The translations under genes and the position numbers were made by a program. A stretch of 64,000 nucleotides of DNA from the NCBI RefSeq assembly GCF_017168335.1, contig NZ_JABFAU010000011.1, positions 69,270 through 133,269 on the forward strand, given 5' to 3'. The stretch comes from Rhodococcus sp. KRD162 (lineage in GTDB: Bacteria; Actinomycetota; Actinomycetes; Mycobacteriales; Mycobacteriaceae). The notes under the pieces are model-generated. The model was not told where the DNA came from. It did not search any database and was given only the letters and a program-made list of their open reading frames with translations. This document shows positions 61,821-64,000 of the stretch, in pieces (positions within the stretch are counted from its first letter, which is position 1; each line of letters begins with the position of its first letter).

Positions 61821-62601
61821 TGTACAGACCCGCCTCGACGACGCAATCATCACCGAGCGAGATGCCGAGCCCCGAGTTGGCTCCGAGCAAGCAGCTCTTA
61901 CCGACAGAGATCACGTTCTTTCCGCCGCCCGAGAGGGTGCCCATGATCGAAGCCCCGCCGCCCACATCGGAACCGTCGCCCACCACCACGCCCGCCGATA
62001 TGCGGCCCTCGACCATCGAATTGCCGAGCGTTCCGGCGTTGAAGTTCACGAAGCCCTCGTGCATCACTGTCGTTCCGCTGGCCAGGTGTGCGCCGAGACG
62101 TACGCGGTCGGCGTCGGCAATCCGAACCCCGGTGGGAACGACGTAATCCACCAGGCGAGGGAACTTGTCGACGCTGTACACGGTCACGTGACCGCGGGCA
62201 CGCAGCTTCGCGCGCACCGTCTCGAAGCCGTCGACCGCGGCAGGGCCGAAATTGGTCCATACGACGTTGGCAAGGAAGCCGAACTGCCCGTCGAGGTTGA
62301 CCCCGTGGGGCTGGACCAGACGGTGCGAGAGCAAGTGCAGGCGAAGGTAGACGTCGTGGGCGTCGACCGGTGCATCCTCGACCGAAGCGATCGTCGTGCG
62401 GACCGCGACGACCTCGACCCCGCGTGCCTCGTCCGGCCCGACCAGAGCGGCCAGCTCCTCGGGGATGTCGGATCCCTCGAGCCGAGTGGTGCCGGTGTCG
62501 AACCCCGACCCGAGCTCCGGGCTCGGAAACCACGTGTCGAGAACGACACCTGAAGTCGTGATGTTGGCAATACCTACTGCTGATGCTCCCTGTGCGCTCA
62601 C
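61696..62601 (-). CDS. dapD: Tetrahydrodipicolinate N-succinyltransferase, C-terminally truncated
   Basis: From GTG 62601 the protein follows the actinobacterial DapD pattern: [50 protein letters not shown], then the left-handed beta-helix [20 protein letters not shown] and [20 protein letters not shown]. It catalyses succinylation of tetrahydrodipicolinate in lysine/diaminopimelate synthesis. Family-like sequence stops after ITAGTKV at about residue 267 of an expected 317 or so. The last 30 or so residues are unrelated, read from the antisense of the FAD dehydrogenase. The C-terminal segment after the beta-helix is lost. dapE is in its normal divergent place. Confidence 0.85.
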   Translation of the reverse strand: MSAQGASAVGIANITTSGVVLDTWFPSPELGSGFDTGTTRLEGSDIPEELAALVGPDEARGVEVVAVRTTIASVEDAPVDAHDVYLRLHLLSHRLVQPHGVNLDGQFGFLANVVWTNFGPAAVDGFETVRAKLRARGHVTVYSVDKFPRLVDYVVPTGVRIADADRVRLGAHLASGTTVMHEGFVNFNAGTLGNSMVEGRISAGVVVGDGSDVGGGASIMGTLSGGGKNVISVGKSCLLGANSGLGISLGDDCVVEAGLYITAGTKVVGPAPPPRHAYYRPRARQRWARESLRAHPPPHLR

Positions 62602-62783
62602 GGCACGAAGAATACGCGGTGGGTCCAAAGATCGGGTTCGCCCGTCGTCCCGGGCACGCCGATTGTTCCTGGACTCGTTTTTCCGACGCTGCGCCGGTTC
62701 GTTACCGATTCGACAGCCGAGTGTGATCGCATCGGGATGCGGGCGTACGGGTAGAGGCCACGGCAGCTGACAGAGTTCCTGCA

Positions 62784-62927
62784 ATGACCACCCGCACCGG
62801 CTCGCGCAGCCGTGGAGCCGCTGCAGCAATGGCCGGCGGCGTCTCGTTCACCGGACTGGTGACGACGATGGCCACCACGATCGTCCTCGGAATGGCACTC
62901 GGTTTGGTCGTCACCGGGGCCTGGTAG
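62784..62927 (+). CDS. Possible 47-residue single-TM protein
   Basis: The frame from ATG 62784 has a basic head (TRTGSRSRG) and one hydrophobic helix ([20 protein letters not shown]) ending in Trp. It lies between dapD and dapE. The composition suits a small membrane peptide, but there is no clear ribosome-binding site or known family. Confidence 0.4.
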   Translation: MTTRTGSRSRGAAAAMAGGVSFTGLVTTMATTIVLGMALGLVVTGAW

Positions 62928-63129
62928 ATACGCCATCGGCTGACAGGGCCGGTGGTTCCGTCGTGAGAACCGATGCTCCGGGCGCGAGGTGCGTTCTGGT
63001 CGACCTGCTGACGAGGGTGGTCGGCTACGGGCGCTCCGGCCAGCGCTTTTCGAGCGAAGGATTGTTCGGCGAAGGCTTCGACGGCGTGGTCCGCAAGATT
63101 CTTCTGGCCTACGGCCTAAGGTTGTCGCC

Positions 63130-64000
63130 GTGACTCTCGATTTGCAGGCAGACCCGATCGACCTCACCGCAGCGCTGGTGGACATCCCCAGCGTCAGCGA
63201 GGACGAATCGCGCATCGCCGACGACGTAGAGCACGCGCTTCGCACGCAGACCACAGGCTTCGAGATCATTCGGAGCGGGAACGCCGTGCTGGCGAGAACC
63301 AACCGCGGCCTGGGCTCGCGGGTGATGCTCGCCGGTCACCTCGACACCGTCCCCATCGCCGACAATGTGCCGTCGCGGCGGGAGCACGACAGCGCCGAGG
63401 GGGACATCCTGCACGGGTGCGGAACCGTCGACATGAAGTCGGGAGACGCAGTGTTTCTGCATCTCGCGGCCACGATCGACAACCCCGCGCATGATCTCAC
63501 CCTGGTGTTCTACGACTGCGAGGAGATTGCCGCCGCACGCAACGGACTCGGCCGAATCGAACGAGAACTGCCCGAGTGGCTCGAGGCCGACGTCGCAATC
63601 CTGGGCGAGCCGTCCGGCGGCTTCATCGAGGCCGGTTGTCAAGGGACGCTGAGAGTTCGGCTGACGGCGTCGGGAACGCGGGCCCACAGTGCTCGTTCCT
63701 GGCTGGGCGACAACGCGATTCACAAATTCGGTGCAGTGCTCAACCGGCTCGCGGCCTATCGAGCACGCACCATCGATATCGATGGCTGCGTGTATCGCGA
63801 AGGTCTACAAGCGGTTCGGATCGCAGGCGGGGTGGCGGGCAACGTCGTTCCCGATGCCGCGGAACTCGACGTCAATTTTCGATTCGCACCGGATCGCTCC
63901 GTCGAGCAGGCCGTCGACCATGTTCGTGAAGTGGTCGAGGGACTCGATCTGGGGTTCGAGGTCACCGACTCCTCACCGGGCGCGCTGCCCGGCCTGAACC
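63130..64000 (+). CDS. dapE: Succinyl-diaminopimelate desuccinylase, 3' end outside the window
   Basis: The first 290 codons of an M20 metallopeptidase. The zinc ligands and catalytic residues are in order: His70 and Asp72 (LAGHLDTVP), bridging Asp101 ([10 protein letters not shown]), the general base in [12 protein letters not shown] (Glu131/132), and Glu160 ([16 protein letters not shown]). The lid/dimerisation domain begins at [14 protein letters not shown]. DapE removes succinate from N-succinyl-diaminopimelate. GTG 63130 gives the usual N-terminus ([20 protein letters not shown]). It is divergent from dapD, the conserved arrangement in this group. Confidence 0.95.
   Translation, partial: MTLDLQADPIDLTAALVDIPSVSEDESRIADDVEHALRTQTTGFEIIRSGNAVLARTNRGLGSRVMLAGHLDTVPIADNVPSRREHDSAEGDILHGCGTVDMKSGDAVFLHLAATIDNPAHDLTLVFYDCEEIAAARNGLGRIERELPEWLEADVAILGEPSGGFIEAGCQGTLRVRLTASGTRAHSARSWLGDNAIHKFGAVLNRLAAYRARTIDIDGCVYREGLQAVRIAGGVAGNVVPDAAELDVNFRFAPDRSVEQAVDHVREVVEGLDLGFEVTDSSPGALPGLN

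Noticed and set aside
1..64000. CRISPR arrays, rRNA genes, insertion sequences with transposases, and riboswitches
   Set aside because: Read through for regularly spaced repeats, rRNA blocks, DDE transposases and known riboswitch cores; none was recognisable by eye.

Overview
The window is high-GC actinobacterial DNA, most likely from Rhodococcus or a close relative in the mycolic-acid group. The signs are a WhiB-type Fe-S regulator, a mycofactocin-type SDR, an F420-dependent-reductase-like protein, a DUF3263-like protein, many GTG starts, ATGA-type start/stop overlaps, and the divergent dapD/dapE pair at the right edge. Genes are dense and mostly catabolic or regulatory; I see no rRNA, CRISPR array or prophage.

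Layout. 0-2.4 kb: the 3' end of a Ppx/GppA-like gene, an unusual UAA-anticodon tRNA, and a decayed three-gene tyrosine-recombinase element placed just after the tRNA. 2.5-9.6 kb: a TPR protein, regulator/transporter pairs (LysR/EamA, HxlR/MFS), an EEP-nuclease remnant and a LIP-family lipase. 9.9-19.9 kb: two divergent catabolic arms around a LysR gene. The left arm is an aromatic-acid MFS importer, aldehyde dehydrogenase and HpcH/HpaI aldolase. The right arm is a five-gene overlapping operon: P450, 2Fe-2S ferredoxin, ferredoxin reductase, a leaderless HtaA-domain protein and a zinc alcohol dehydrogenase. 20-23.9 kb: EamA exporter, a LuxR fragment, an SDR, a whiB gene flanked by a 60-bp direct repeat of the SDR 3' end, and an F420-reductase-like gene.

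24-34 kb is a CoA-thioester degradation cluster built around a MarR gene. Leftward it has acyl-CoA ligase, CaiB-type racemase/transferase and MaoC; rightward it has thioesterase, two MaoC-like hydratase subunits, acyl-CoA dehydrogenase, thiolase-like protein, DUF35 protein and nitroreductase. A similar operator-like palindrome occurs at both promoters, suggesting one regulon. 34-41.6 kb: TetR with a 14-TM MFS exporter and operator, an Asp/Glu racemase, a phenolic acid decarboxylase/MarR/hydrolase unit, a scar joining two truncated genes, and a membrane-anchored esterase.

41.6-53.7 kb: a molybdopterin oxidoreductase with its FNR-type reductase, CinA, a GMC oxidoreductase, a two-component system next to an MHS permease and an orphan TAXI lipoprotein, a glutathione-independent formaldehyde dehydrogenase and a secreted GH43-like protein. 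53.7-64 kb: an APH-like kinase with an acyl-CoA dehydrogenase remnant, TetR, a MerR-glyoxalase fusion, a secreted SGNH hydrolase, dienelactone hydrolase, DUF1330, alpha/beta hydrolase and PucR. It ends with a tail-to-tail junction that truncates both an FAD dehydrogenase and dapD, followed by dapE running off the edge.

The strongest leads are the P450 operon with a cytosolic HtaA protein, the MarR-centred CoA regulon, the whiB-flanking repeat, the short-variable-arm UAA tRNA, the MerR-VOC fusion, the TAXI/two-component arrangement and the truncated dapD.
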